Shown here: piece after piece, positions 43,812 through 51,954 of the stretch
How positions within the stretch are numbered: position 1 is the first letter of the stretch
Layout: every line of letters starts with the position of its first letter
NCBI GenBank assembly: GCA_046533095.1
Contig: JAJQRA010000037.1
Location: 1-64,000, forward strand
Length of the DNA stretch: 64,000 nucleotides
Source of the DNA: ZAX-1 sp046533095
Lineage (GTDB): Bacteria > Bacillota > Clostridia > Lachnospirales > Lachnospiraceae
Reading direction: 5' to 3'
Translations under genes and position numbers: made by a program
Notes under the pieces: generated by a model
The model's database searches: none
What the model saw: the letters and a program-made list of their open reading frames with translations, nothing else
What the model was told of the DNA's origin: nothing

Positions 43812-44975
43812 TTAAAAGCTAATTGCCTTTTTGTTGCAAAGCGCACCGCAAAGTCCACAGGAAATGCAAATATTTTCATCAACAACTGCCTTTTTATCTA
43901 CCAGTTTAATGGCTCGGCAACTTCCAATTTTTTCACATGCACCACAGCCTACACATTTATCTTTGTCAACTTTAGCCTTATTTTTGGTGTATTCCATGGC
44001 ATCGGTAGTAACCAAGTTTTCGAGTGCGATACCCCGCATTTGATCAATGGATTCATACCCTTGCTCTTCCATGAATTTTTCCAATCCGGCAACCATTTTC
44101 TTAAGGTATGGATAACCTTCCCAAAGTAGCTTTGTACAGACTGTCGTTAGCGATGACCCAAACATAATACTCTCAACAGCGTCTTCCCATGAAGCTATAC
44201 CGCCACCGCCTGCAATCGGTATCTTGTTATTTTGAGCACACAACGCAACAAACCGGTTTGAATATTGTTTATTGATTGGACCAACTGCTGCACCCATAGC
44301 GCATTTTGTCATAGTTCCCATGTTGATTGCTCCATGTCTGTAAATATCAATCGGAGGCGCTGCCAAATATCCGGTGTTTATTACAACTCCATCAACCTTT
44401 GCACGTTCTATTGCACTGTAAACCTGTAAAACATCTGGTACATCTGGTGAAATTTTAGGGATGACCGGAATCTTAACTGCATTTTTAACAGCTGCTGAAA
44501 CTTGTTCGCATAATTCAGGATTTTTACCAACACCGGCACCTACTTTTATTTTTTTGCCGGCATCAGGAGCCTGATTAAAATTTGGACAGTTAAAATTAAG
44601 TTCAAGCGCATGTGCCCCGGCTTGCTCTAGCGCCTTGCCTAGTTTAACCCATCCGTCTAGGTCTTCACCAGGACCTGCCATGTTTGCCCAGATAACAAGG
44701 TCTGTCGCCTCGCGGGCTTTTCGTACAAGTTCAAGTCCATCTTCAAAATCATTGCGTTTGTCACTCGGATTAAATTGGTACATCCCTTTAACACCATACA
44801 TTTTACGCACGCCCTGAATCGGTTGTATCAACATTGTCAATTTTGTACTGACTGCACCGGCGCCATTTTCCTCTGCCTGCTTAATTAAGTCAGGACTATC
44901 GGTCAATGGACTTGAACCAATAACAAATGGGGTGTTATAGGTGATCCCGGCAATCGTTTGCGTTAATCTACTCAT
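43812..44975 (-). CDS. PreA-like dihydropyrimidine/dihydroorotate dehydrogenase with two 4Fe-4S sites
   Basis: 387 residues. The N-terminal about 305 residues form an FMN barrel of the dihydroorotate/dihydropyrimidine dehydrogenase family (FVIGSSPLTDS, ELNFNCPN with the catalytic Cys, INTGYLAAPP, IAGGGGIASWEDA). The C-terminal about 60 residues are a two-cluster ferredoxin (CVGCGACEKIGSC and CISCGLCGALC). This is the layout of NAD-dependent dihydropyrimidine dehydrogenase subunit PreA, but no PreT partner is present. It probably reduces or oxidises a C=C bond in a ring or enoate, using ferredoxin-like electron supply. The start follows GAGGAGGG. It is the first gene of the leftward arm. Confidence 0.8.
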   Translation of the reverse strand: MSRLTQTIAGITYNTPFVIGSSPLTDSPDLIKQAEENGAGAVSTKLTMLIQPIQGVRKMYGVKGMYQFNPSDKRNDFEDGLELVRKAREATDLVIWANMAGPGEDLDGWVKLGKALEQAGAHALELNFNCPNFNQAPDAGKKIKVGAGVGKNPELCEQVSAAVKNAVKIPVIPKISPDVPDVLQVYSAIERAKVDGVVINTGYLAAPPIDIYRHGAINMGTMTKCAMGAAVGPINKQYSNRFVALCAQNNKIPIAGGGGIASWEDAVESIMFGSSLTTVCTKLLWEGYPYLKKMVAGLEKFMEEQGYESIDQMRGIALENLVTTDAMEYTKNKAKVDKDKCVGCGACEKIGSCRAIKLVDKKAVVDENICISCGLCGALCNKKAISF

Positions 44976-45319
44976 TATTAGAGCCCTCCTCGTATACATA
45001 CAATACTACCAACAAGCATTCGGCTTATATAGATTAGTCTAATGCATATAACCAAAGAATTAAAGTGAAGATATTTCCAAAATGTCATAAATGTACACAA
45101 CCTACCGCAAACCTCTTTGTTTTTTGTAATATTATGCTATTATGAAATAGTAATAATAACTGTTAACCGTATCTCCCTTGCGTTACTGCGTATCTATTTG
45201 AAAGCAATCATCATCGTTATCGCTTGCCTGCCTTACTCGCGTTACTGGGGTACTGAATGGTTTATTCGTTAATTTACGATTATTACATTTATTATTATAT
45301 TTTAAGGAAGGAGATGTTT
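44976..45319. other. Divergent control region of the two catabolic arms
   Basis: 344 bp between the PreA-like and zinc-dehydrogenase genes. It contains an ATTAG-T-CTAAT-type dyad near 45033-45044 and a TATTAT element at 45138-45143 that could serve the rightward genes. GCGTTACTG occurs twice (45180 and 45239). Both arms probably start here, but no operator can be assigned with confidence. Confidence 0.4.
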
Positions 45320-46336
45320 GTGGTGAAAAAAATGAAACAGCTCTGGTTTGAATCAGAAAACACTGTGGCACTTCGCACAGTAGATGTACCAGATGTAAAA
45401 CCAGGGCAAGTCAAAGTAAAAATTGCCTACGCAGCCCTATGTGCGACAGATGTACACCAAGTTACAATGGGGGTTTTAGGTGCAAAACCACCGATGCCGC
45501 TAGGACATGAAGCGTCCGGCATCATTGAGGAGCTAGGGGCAGGAACGGAGCACAGCGGATTTAAAGTTGGCGACAAAGTCTGCCTTTTCCCAGTCAGCTT
45601 TTGTGGAATTTGTCCACAATGTAAACAGGGGCGGCCTCAATATTGTGAAAATGCCCAGACCACAGGTGCCTTTGCAGAATATGTAGTAACGGATGCCAGT
45701 GCGGTATTTAAAATACCCGATGACGCAAATCTGCAACATTTTTCCCTTGTCGAGCCTGCAAACTGTACACTGCGCGCCATGGATTTGGCACCTATTCCCC
45801 ACGGAGCCACCGTAGCGGTATCCGGCATCGGTGGCATCGGCGGAATTTTACTAAATCAGGTAATTTTGTCCGGTGCTGCAAAAATCACAGCAATTGACCC
45901 CGTAGAAGACAAGCGTAAGATGGCTCTTTTAATGGGTGCCCAATATGCCATCAACCCTTTTGAAGGAGATTTGGTAGAACAAGCTCTAAAAATTACCGAT
46001 GGTGCCGGTTTCGACTTTGTTTTTGAAGTATCCGGTTCCCCGAAGGCCGCCCCTCCAGTACTAAAAATGTTGGCTCGTTGTGGAACAGCAGTTTATTTTG
46101 CCGTTTATCCGCCGAAATACGAAATGCCACTGAGCCTCTATGATTTGTACTTAAAAGAAGGCCGGATTCAAACCGTGTTCACAACTCCAAGCATTATGCC
46201 CCGTACAATTAACCTAATCCCTCGGATGCAGCTGGATAAAATAATTGGCAAGGTTATGCCTCTTGATGAAGCAGTAGAAGGCTTTGTGCTTTTTGAAAAA
46301 TCAATTTATCCAAAAATTCTACTGGATTGTAATTAA
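45320..46336 (+). CDS. Zinc-dependent alcohol dehydrogenase (MDR family), first copy
   Basis: About 338 residues. The catalytic zinc ligands are Cys in ALCATD and the His-Glu of GHEASG. The structural zinc is held by four cysteines (CGICPQCKQGRPQYC). The Rossmann motif is SGIGGIGGIL near 195. It belongs to the sorbitol/threonine dehydrogenase-like branch that oxidises polyols or hydroxy-acids with NAD. GTG 45320 gives 6-nt spacing from GGAAGGAG. ATG 45314 would be too close. Its 3' end and the following junction are duplicated. It is first in the rightward arm. Confidence 0.85.
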   Translation: MVKKMKQLWFESENTVALRTVDVPDVKPGQVKVKIAYAALCATDVHQVTMGVLGAKPPMPLGHEASGIIEELGAGTEHSGFKVGDKVCLFPVSFCGICPQCKQGRPQYCENAQTTGAFAEYVVTDASAVFKIPDDANLQHFSLVEPANCTLRAMDLAPIPHGATVAVSGIGGIGGILLNQVILSGAAKITAIDPVEDKRKMALLMGAQYAINPFEGDLVEQALKITDGAGFDFVFEVSGSPKAAPPVLKMLARCGTAVYFAVYPPKYEMPLSLYDLYLKEGRIQTVFTTPSIMPRTINLIPRMQLDKIIGKVMPLDEAVEGFVLFEKSIYPKILLDCN

Positions 46337-46436
46337 AAATGCCTGGAGACTTTCATGTTAACACTACATGACATGAAGTACCCTACACTATTTAACGATT
46401 GTAATTAAGAATGACTGGAGGCTGATATGTTAACAG
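46325..46436 (+). repeat. 72-bp duplicated gene junction
   Basis: GATTGTAATTAA (end of the dehydrogenase gene), CTGGAG and ATGTTAACA (start of the reductase gene) occur twice, at 46325 and 46397. The first copy carries a ghost start that opens a 17-codon peptide (46355-46408). Confidence 0.85.
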
Positions 46437-47395
46437 GTAAAATAAAATGTAAAGATGGTGAACTTACCTTATCCCGTATTATCCTAGGAGCCGGACGTTT
46501 CGGTTCCGCTACGCCGCTCGATCTTTCCTATGAAATGCTTGATAAGTATTATGAAGCGGGCGGACGCACTCTAGACACTGGCAGAGCCTATATGGCATGG
46601 GTACACAACGGTGCGTCTAAAAGTGAAAAAACCGTTGGCGACTGGATAAGGGACAGGGGCGTGAAAGATATGTCTATCGTTACAAAATGTGCCCACCCGG
46701 AGCTTCGCGATATGAATAAATCACGTCTGTCGCCGGACTGCTTATCGTATGATATCAATACCAGTCTGGCCGTATTGCGCGTAGACAGCGTAGATTGCTT
46801 ATTGCTTCATCGAGACGATACAGCCGTTCCGGTTGGAGAAATTATGGACACGCTAGACCAATTTATCAACGAAGGTCTTGTCCGGTCAATTGGAGCTTCT
46901 AATTGGAGCATTGCACGAATATGCGAAGCCAATGAATATGCCAAAAAACACGGGAAAACACCTTTCACGATATCCCAGATCCAGTGGAATATGGCAGAAA
47001 ACCAACAGGAAAACTTGCTTGATCCAACTTGCCTTTGCATGACCGATAAAGAATACGAGGGCTACCTTAAAGCAAACATTTCCGTTATGGCCTATTCTTC
47101 TCAGGCGGTTGGTTTCTTTTCCAAATTTCTCTCAGGTAATGTAGAGAGTATGCGGCCTCGCACGAAAGTATATGTTACTCCGGAAAATATACGGCGGGCA
47201 AAGCGGGTAGAGCAGATATGCGCACAGCTTTCATGTACTCCCGAAGCGCTTTGCATCGCATATATTACTTCTAATCCCGTTGACGGTTATGCGGTTATCG
47301 CCAATTCCAGCATGAAACAAATGGAAGAATCTTTAGCTGCAGCAGATTTTACCATTGACCAAGAAACAATGGACTCAATTACAAAATTTAATTAA
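46427..47395 (+). CDS. Aldo/keto reductase-family oxidoreductase
   Basis: 322 residues. The catalytic set is Asp and Tyr in TLDTGRAYMAW, Lys in IVTKCAHP and His in LLLHRDD. GASNWS and VIANSS hold the cofactor. It resembles the YhdN/YajO-type reductases that act on sugar-like aldehydes. CTGGAGG precedes ATG 46427. It lies between two neighbours likely to act on the same carbohydrate or polyol. Confidence 0.85.
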   Translation: MLTGKIKCKDGELTLSRIILGAGRFGSATPLDLSYEMLDKYYEAGGRTLDTGRAYMAWVHNGASKSEKTVGDWIRDRGVKDMSIVTKCAHPELRDMNKSRLSPDCLSYDINTSLAVLRVDSVDCLLLHRDDTAVPVGEIMDTLDQFINEGLVRSIGASNWSIARICEANEYAKKHGKTPFTISQIQWNMAENQQENLLDPTCLCMTDKEYEGYLKANISVMAYSSQAVGFFSKFLSGNVESMRPRTKVYVTPENIRRAKRVEQICAQLSCTPEALCIAYITSNPVDGYAVIANSSMKQMEESLAAADFTIDQETMDSITKFN

Positions 47396-47490
47396 AAGCT
47401 CCACTACAAAAGCAAATTACAAAATTCAATTAAAACACACAATTATATAATGCAATTAAAACACGCAATTACAAAACCTTTATAAAAACA
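47376..47490 (+). repeat. Degenerate repeats after the reductase gene
   Basis: The final codons ATTACAAAATTTAATTAA recur in three degenerate copies up to about 47482, each about 25-37 bp. They fill the gap before the transketolase genes. Confidence 0.7.
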
Positions 47491-47507
47491 GAAAGGAGTA
47501 GGATATT

Positions 47508-48377
47508 ATGCATAAATATGCAGTAGATACTGCACTTGTTCAAAAGCTGGAGGATAAATGCGTAGACATCCGCAAAAATCTTTTGCAATTTATTTATCGT
47601 ATCGGCATGGGCCACCTAGGCGGAGAACTTTCAATGGTTGAAGTGGCTGTAGCGCTTTATTACGAATACATGAATTACAATCCTAAGGATCCTAAATGGG
47701 AGTCAAGGGACCGCTTGATCTTAAGCAAGGGGCATTGCAGTGAAACCCTATATACTATATTCTCTGACCTTGGTATGTTTACCGTCGATTTCATGGTAGA
47801 ACACTTTGAAACATTGGATACCGCCATGTTTGGTATGCATAGCAACCGCAAATATGTACCTGCAATTGAAGCTTCGGCAGGATCCTTAGGGCATGGGTTG
47901 CCTATCGCTTTAGGGCTTGCCCTTGGTGCACGGCAACAACGCAAATTATGGCGTACGTTTGTTATTGTCGGCGATGGTGAAATAAATGAAGGTACCAATT
48001 GGGAAGCAATTATGGCGGCAGGCCATCATCAGCTTGGCAATCTGGTTGCCATCATCGATAAAAATCAATTGCAAATGACAGGTTCCACAAACGAGGTAAT
48101 GAGCCTTGACCCGATGGATAAAAAACTTGAAGCTTTCGGTTGGGAAGTAATTGAAATTGACGGCAACGATATGTACTCGGTCTGTGAAGCATTGCAATCG
48201 CTTCCCCCGGCTGACCCTTGGGTACGAAGAAAACCTATTTTTATTATCTCTAACACGGTAAAAGGTAAAGGCGTTTCCTTCATGGAAGGAAATGTAAATT
48301 GGCATGGCGGTGGAATCGCTAAAGAAGAGCTAGAACAGGCACTTCGTGACATAGAAAACAGTAGGAAGGTGAGGTAA
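47508..48377 (+). CDS. Transketolase, N-terminal subunit
   Basis: 289 residues, thiamine-diphosphate-binding half of a split transketolase. GHLGGELSMVEVAVALYY near the start, SKGHC, and the TPP motif VGDGEINEGTNWEA...N are present. HGGG near the end matches transketolase. It moves two-carbon ketol units between sugar phosphates or related aldehydes. AAAGGAG precedes the start. The C-terminal half starts 2 bp after the stop. In this context it may serve a dedicated sugar-acid or polyol route instead of the central pentose phosphate pathway. Confidence 0.9.
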   Translation: MHKYAVDTALVQKLEDKCVDIRKNLLQFIYRIGMGHLGGELSMVEVAVALYYEYMNYNPKDPKWESRDRLILSKGHCSETLYTIFSDLGMFTVDFMVEHFETLDTAMFGMHSNRKYVPAIEASAGSLGHGLPIALGLALGARQQRKLWRTFVIVGDGEINEGTNWEAIMAAGHHQLGNLVAIIDKNQLQMTGSTNEVMSLDPMDKKLEAFGWEVIEIDGNDMYSVCEALQSLPPADPWVRRKPIFIISNTVKGKGVSFMEGNVNWHGGGIAKEELEQALRDIENSRKVR

Positions 48378-48379
48378 CG

Positions 48380-49348
48380 ATGGCTGCACAAACTACATTT
48401 AATTTTGATCAAATGCTTTCAAACGCAAGAGAAGCCTATGGCGAAGAGCTAATGCAATTAGCTGATGAGGGACGTGATTTTTATTTTACTTATACCGACA
48501 ATGTCGCTCCTTCCTCCTCTGCGGGAAAATTTATTAAAAAATATCAAGACCGTTGTTTTAATTTCGGTATCGCGGAAGCCAATCAAGTTGGTGCATCCGC
48601 CGGACTTGCATTGTCTGGGAAAGTTGTTTTCTCACAAGTGTTTGGACCGTTCCTTTCCTTACGGGCAGCTGACCAAATCCATACGGATATCGCTTATAAT
48701 GATGTAAACGTTCGTCTAATCGGCACCCATGCAGGTGTAACAGCCGGGGGCGGCCCAACGCATAATTGCGTCTGTGACCTCGCTCTTTATCGGGCGATTC
48801 CAAACCTAACCATAGTTGTTCCCGCAGATGCCGGACAATGTATCAAAGTAATCCGCCAATCCCTTGATTTTCAGGGTCCAATGGTTATTCGTATCGACCG
48901 TGGCGGCTCTCCAAACGTCTATGCCAACAACGATTATGAATTTGAATTTGGCAAAGCCATCGAAACGGTCAGTGGGAAAGATTTGACCATTGTTTCTACC
49001 GGTTCAAGCGTTTATTGGTCAATGATGGGAGCAAAAATCCTGAAAGATAAACATGGCATCAATGCTAGGGTAATCGACATGCATACCATCAAACCGCTAG
49101 ATACTGATATCTTGCTACGTTGCGCTAAGGAAACCGGCAACATCGTAACGGTTGAAGAACATTCCATCAACGGCGGACTAGGCAGCGCAGTTGCAGAAGT
49201 TTTAATGGAAGCAGGCTTTAGCGGAAAATTTAAACGCATCGGGCTACCGGATCAATTTGCAATATTAGGTGGCGTAGATGAAGTTTACCATTACTACAAA
49301 ATGGATCCAGAGGGAATCGCTGCACAGGTTGCAGAGCTATTAAAATAG
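48380..49348 (+). CDS. Transketolase, C-terminal subunit
   Basis: 322 residues, pyrimidine-binding half plus the C-terminal domain. FGIAEANQVGASAGLALSG contains the catalytic Glu. THAGVTAGGGPTHNCVCDLALYRAIP and the C-terminal TVEEHSINGGLGSAVAEVL are family landmarks, shared with the DXS/transketolase superfamily. It works as a heterotetramer with the N-terminal half. The start at 48380 follows GAGG with the genes almost touching. Confidence 0.9.
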   Translation: MAAQTTFNFDQMLSNAREAYGEELMQLADEGRDFYFTYTDNVAPSSSAGKFIKKYQDRCFNFGIAEANQVGASAGLALSGKVVFSQVFGPFLSLRAADQIHTDIAYNDVNVRLIGTHAGVTAGGGPTHNCVCDLALYRAIPNLTIVVPADAGQCIKVIRQSLDFQGPMVIRIDRGGSPNVYANNDYEFEFGKAIETVSGKDLTIVSTGSSVYWSMMGAKILKDKHGINARVIDMHTIKPLDTDILLRCAKETGNIVTVEEHSINGGLGSAVAEVLMEAGFSGKFKRIGLPDQFAILGGVDEVYHYYKMDPEGIAAQVAELLK

Positions 49349-49369
49349 AAGCACTTTCCTATAATATGA

Positions 49370-49422
49370 AAAACGGTACGAAAATTGAACCATATATTAT
49401 TGAACATTAACCGTACCGTTTT
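49370..49422 (+). terminator. Stem-loop after transketolase genes
   Basis: AAAACGGTACG pairs with CGTACCGTTTT across a 31-nt loop, followed by a short T/A stretch. It may partly separate the following two dehydrogenase genes. Confidence 0.6.
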
Positions 49423-49469
49423 AAACCTTTCACAAAACACGAATCAGCAGATAAAAGGAGTTCAGAAAT

Positions 49470-50528
49470 ATGAAATCAGTAACTGTTGTAAAAGTCGGCA
49501 GCTTAAAAGACCCTGACATTAACACAAGGGGCAAAATTCAGGTGCTTGACATTTCTGAACAGCCTCTTGGGGAAGAAGATGTAAAAATCAAAATTGCCTA
49601 TTGCGCAATTTGCGGTTCAGATCCTCATTTGGTTGAAAATATATTTGGATGGGACTTGCCTTTTGGGTTAGGCCATGAAATTTCAGGCGTTATCGTAGAA
49701 CTTGGACCAAAAACCACGAAAAAAGGACTAAAAATAGGCGACCGCGTAGCTGGGAATTTTCTGCGCTTTTGCGGAACCTGCTATTATTGCCAAAACGGAC
49801 AGCAACAATTTTGCGAACATAGCGGTGAATACAACCGTCCGGGCATGTCTGAATATATTGTATGGCATGAATCGCAAGTATACAAATTACCGGACGATAT
49901 CAGCTTAAAAACCGGCTGTTTATTAGAACCTGTATCCATTGTGGTACGCCTTATGGATAAGATTAAGATGCATATTGGCCAACGTGTCGCAATCTGCGGT
50001 GGCGGGCCGATTGGATTGCTGTCGGTCCAGGCTGTTAAAATGATGGGTAGTACCGACCTGACCTTGATTGAACCAATCGAACCACGTAGAAAACTTGCTG
50101 AAAAATTTGGTGCTGACCACACAGTTGATCCACTGCGGCAAAATGTTACGGACGTAGCAATGAAATTAACCGATGGCAAGGGATATGACGTTGTGATCGA
50201 CTGCTCCGGTTCCGTAAAGGCTGTTGGTGCACTACCGGGAATCACGGCAAAAGGTGGCACACTGATTTTTGCGGCCATGTATCCAAATAATTTTGAATTG
50301 CCGGTGAATTTATATCAATTTTGCTACTCCAGCGAACTTACCATCAGCGGCTTGTTTGTAGCACCTTATGCATTCCCCCATGCCGCACAGATTTTACACC
50401 GCTTTCAACTAGAAGATTTCACTGGCACCGTATTTGATTTAGACGAGGCCGAGGCCGCTTTTACAGCGCAAATATCCGGGGAATACCCCAAAATATTGAT
50501 CCGATGTAACCAGATTGACGAAACATAA
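49470..50528 (+). CDS. Zinc-dependent alcohol dehydrogenase (MDR family), second copy
   Basis: 352 residues. Catalytic zinc ligands in AICGSDPH and GHEISG, and four structural cysteines (CGTCYYCQNGQQQFC). Rossmann motif CGGGPIGLL near 170. It is a threonine/sorbitol-dehydrogenase-like enzyme and a distant paralogue of the gene at 45320. It probably oxidises a secondary hydroxyl using NAD. AAAGGAG precedes the start. The next gene begins 12 bp after the stop. Confidence 0.86.
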   Translation: MKSVTVVKVGSLKDPDINTRGKIQVLDISEQPLGEEDVKIKIAYCAICGSDPHLVENIFGWDLPFGLGHEISGVIVELGPKTTKKGLKIGDRVAGNFLRFCGTCYYCQNGQQQFCEHSGEYNRPGMSEYIVWHESQVYKLPDDISLKTGCLLEPVSIVVRLMDKIKMHIGQRVAICGGGPIGLLSVQAVKMMGSTDLTLIEPIEPRRKLAEKFGADHTVDPLRQNVTDVAMKLTDGKGYDVVIDCSGSVKAVGALPGITAKGGTLIFAAMYPNNFELPVNLYQFCYSSELTISGLFVAPYAFPHAAQILHRFQLEDFTGTVFDLDEAEAAFTAQISGEYPKILIRCNQIDET

Positions 50529-50540
50529 GGAGGCGATTCT

Positions 50541-51647
50541 TTGACACAGATTATGGGCTGCTGCAACCGCTATGTACAAGGTTACGGCGAGCTTGACAAC
50601 CTAAAGAAGCACATCTCATGGATGGGTAGCCGTTTCCTTGTTATGGCAAGTAAAAACCGCCTTGCCAGTTTACGAGAACGAATCGCACAAGCCATGGGGG
50701 CAGAAACAAATCTTACCTTTGCACAATTTGACGGCGAATGCAGTTGGGATACAATCAACCCGCTGATTGCTCTAGCGAAGGAATGTGGCGCAGATGCAGT
50801 TTTAGGCATCGGTGGCGGTAAAGTGGCGGACGCGGCTAAGGTTGTCGCCTATAAAAGCGGTGCGGCATCCGTTATTATTCCAACGGTTGCATCTAGTGAC
50901 GCTTCTACCAGTTCCGCTTCACTCATTTACGATGATCATGGCGTTATGGTAGATAAGCTTAGCTATCATAAAAGTCCGGAGCTGGTTCTGGTTGATACGC
51001 AAATTATCCTCCATGCACCGGTTCGCCTTTTTGTTTCGGGAATGGGCGATGCATTATCCACCTATGTTGGCGCAAAAGTTTGTCAGGACAATTATTTTGA
51101 CAGCCATTTTGATGCAAAGGGCACGCGCACGGCGTTGGAAATTGCAAAACTATCCTATGAATTGCTATTGGAATATGGATTGCAGGCAAAAAAAGCTGTT
51201 GAACAAAAAGCATACACTCATGCTTTTAACACGATTACAGAAGTCAATATCCTTATGAGCGGATTAGGCTTTGAAAACAACGGCAGTTCTTCCGACCATT
51301 GCTTTTTTTCTAGTATGCAAGCACTGACCGAACGGCGTCCCCATGCCTATCATGGAGAAGGAGTTGCTTTTTCCACCTGTTGTCAGTTTGTTATGCAGGG
51401 AACTGAAAATATCGCATTAGATAGGCACTTTCGTTTTTGCCTAGATGTTGGACTGCCCATTACATTTGAGGACTTAGGGCTTTTCGAGCCTACCGAAGAA
51501 GAACTTTCCATTATGACGAAAGAAGCTCTTAAAAAAACGTCAATGCGTAAACAGCCTTTTGAAGTAACTTATGAAAAAGTATACGGTGCCTATAAGACAG
51601 CTGACTCTATCGGCAAGCTTTATAAATCTGGTGGACGATTGGCCTAA
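50541..51647 (+). CDS. GldA-like iron/zinc alcohol dehydrogenase
   Basis: 368 residues of the glycerol-dehydrogenase branch of the group III alcohol dehydrogenases. NAD-binding GIGGGKVADAAK near 92-103 and PTVASSDASTSS follow the family pattern. Metal ligands are Asp in GMGDALSTY, His in SSSDHCFF and His in AYHGEGVAF. It interconverts a polyol and its keto form. TTG 50541 follows AAGGAGG at 7 nt. An ATG four codons later is possible. It is last in the rightward arm, before a strong terminator. Confidence 0.88.
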   Translation: MTQIMGCCNRYVQGYGELDNLKKHISWMGSRFLVMASKNRLASLRERIAQAMGAETNLTFAQFDGECSWDTINPLIALAKECGADAVLGIGGGKVADAAKVVAYKSGAASVIIPTVASSDASTSSASLIYDDHGVMVDKLSYHKSPELVLVDTQIILHAPVRLFVSGMGDALSTYVGAKVCQDNYFDSHFDAKGTRTALEIAKLSYELLLEYGLQAKKAVEQKAYTHAFNTITEVNILMSGLGFENNGSSSDHCFFSSMQALTERRPHAYHGEGVAFSTCCQFVMQGTENIALDRHFRFCLDVGLPITFEDLGLFEPTEEELSIMTKEALKKTSMRKQPFEVTYEKVYGAYKTADSIGKLYKSGGRLA

Positions 51648-51712
51648 CATTAAAATTTAGCACTCAAATTTAATTAAGCATTAAAATTCAAACTTTCTAC
51701 CACATTTACTAT

Positions 51713-51761
51713 GAAATGAAAAACACACTGCTTTTACACATGGCAGTGTGTTTTTCATTTC
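51713..51761. terminator. Strong bidirectional terminator after the rightward catabolic arm
   Basis: A perfect 19-bp stem (GAAATGAAAAACACACTGC and its complement) with an 11-nt loop and T-rich flanks on both strands. Confidence 0.88.
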
Positions 51762-51780
51762 AAATCTTTTTAAAAACCTA

Positions 51781-51898
51781 TTGACAAGCCCCGAATTGTA
51801 TGTTAATCTATATTTTAGTTAGTGTTTGCTAACTAATTCCGATTAAACAGCCTCATCAAAGAGGTTCTTTATTTGTGTCTCGGTTAGCTATTGCTAAC
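51781..51898 (+). promoter_or_regulatory. Iron-import promoter with two copies of a GTTAG-N6-CTAAC dyad
   Basis: TTGACA (51781-51786), 17-bp spacer, TAATCT (51804-51809). Dyad 1 is at 51818-51833 just after the -10, where a bound protein would block transcription. Dyad 2 is at 51883-51898. They agree at 13 of 16 positions. The half-site is similar to that of DtxR/IdeR-type iron regulators, which would fit the downstream genes. A TetR-type regulator is an alternative. Neither protein is proven. Confidence 0.6.
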
Positions 51899-51954
51899 AA
51901 ATATTCCTGCGTTTTGATTCGCATGGACGAACGCTTCTGGAAAGGAGGGAAAAA

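Noticed and set aside
43812..44975. A second pyrD for pyrimidine synthesis
   Set aside because: The C-terminal two-cluster ferredoxin and location outside the pyr operon point to the PreA type. A complete PyrD/PyrK pair is already present.
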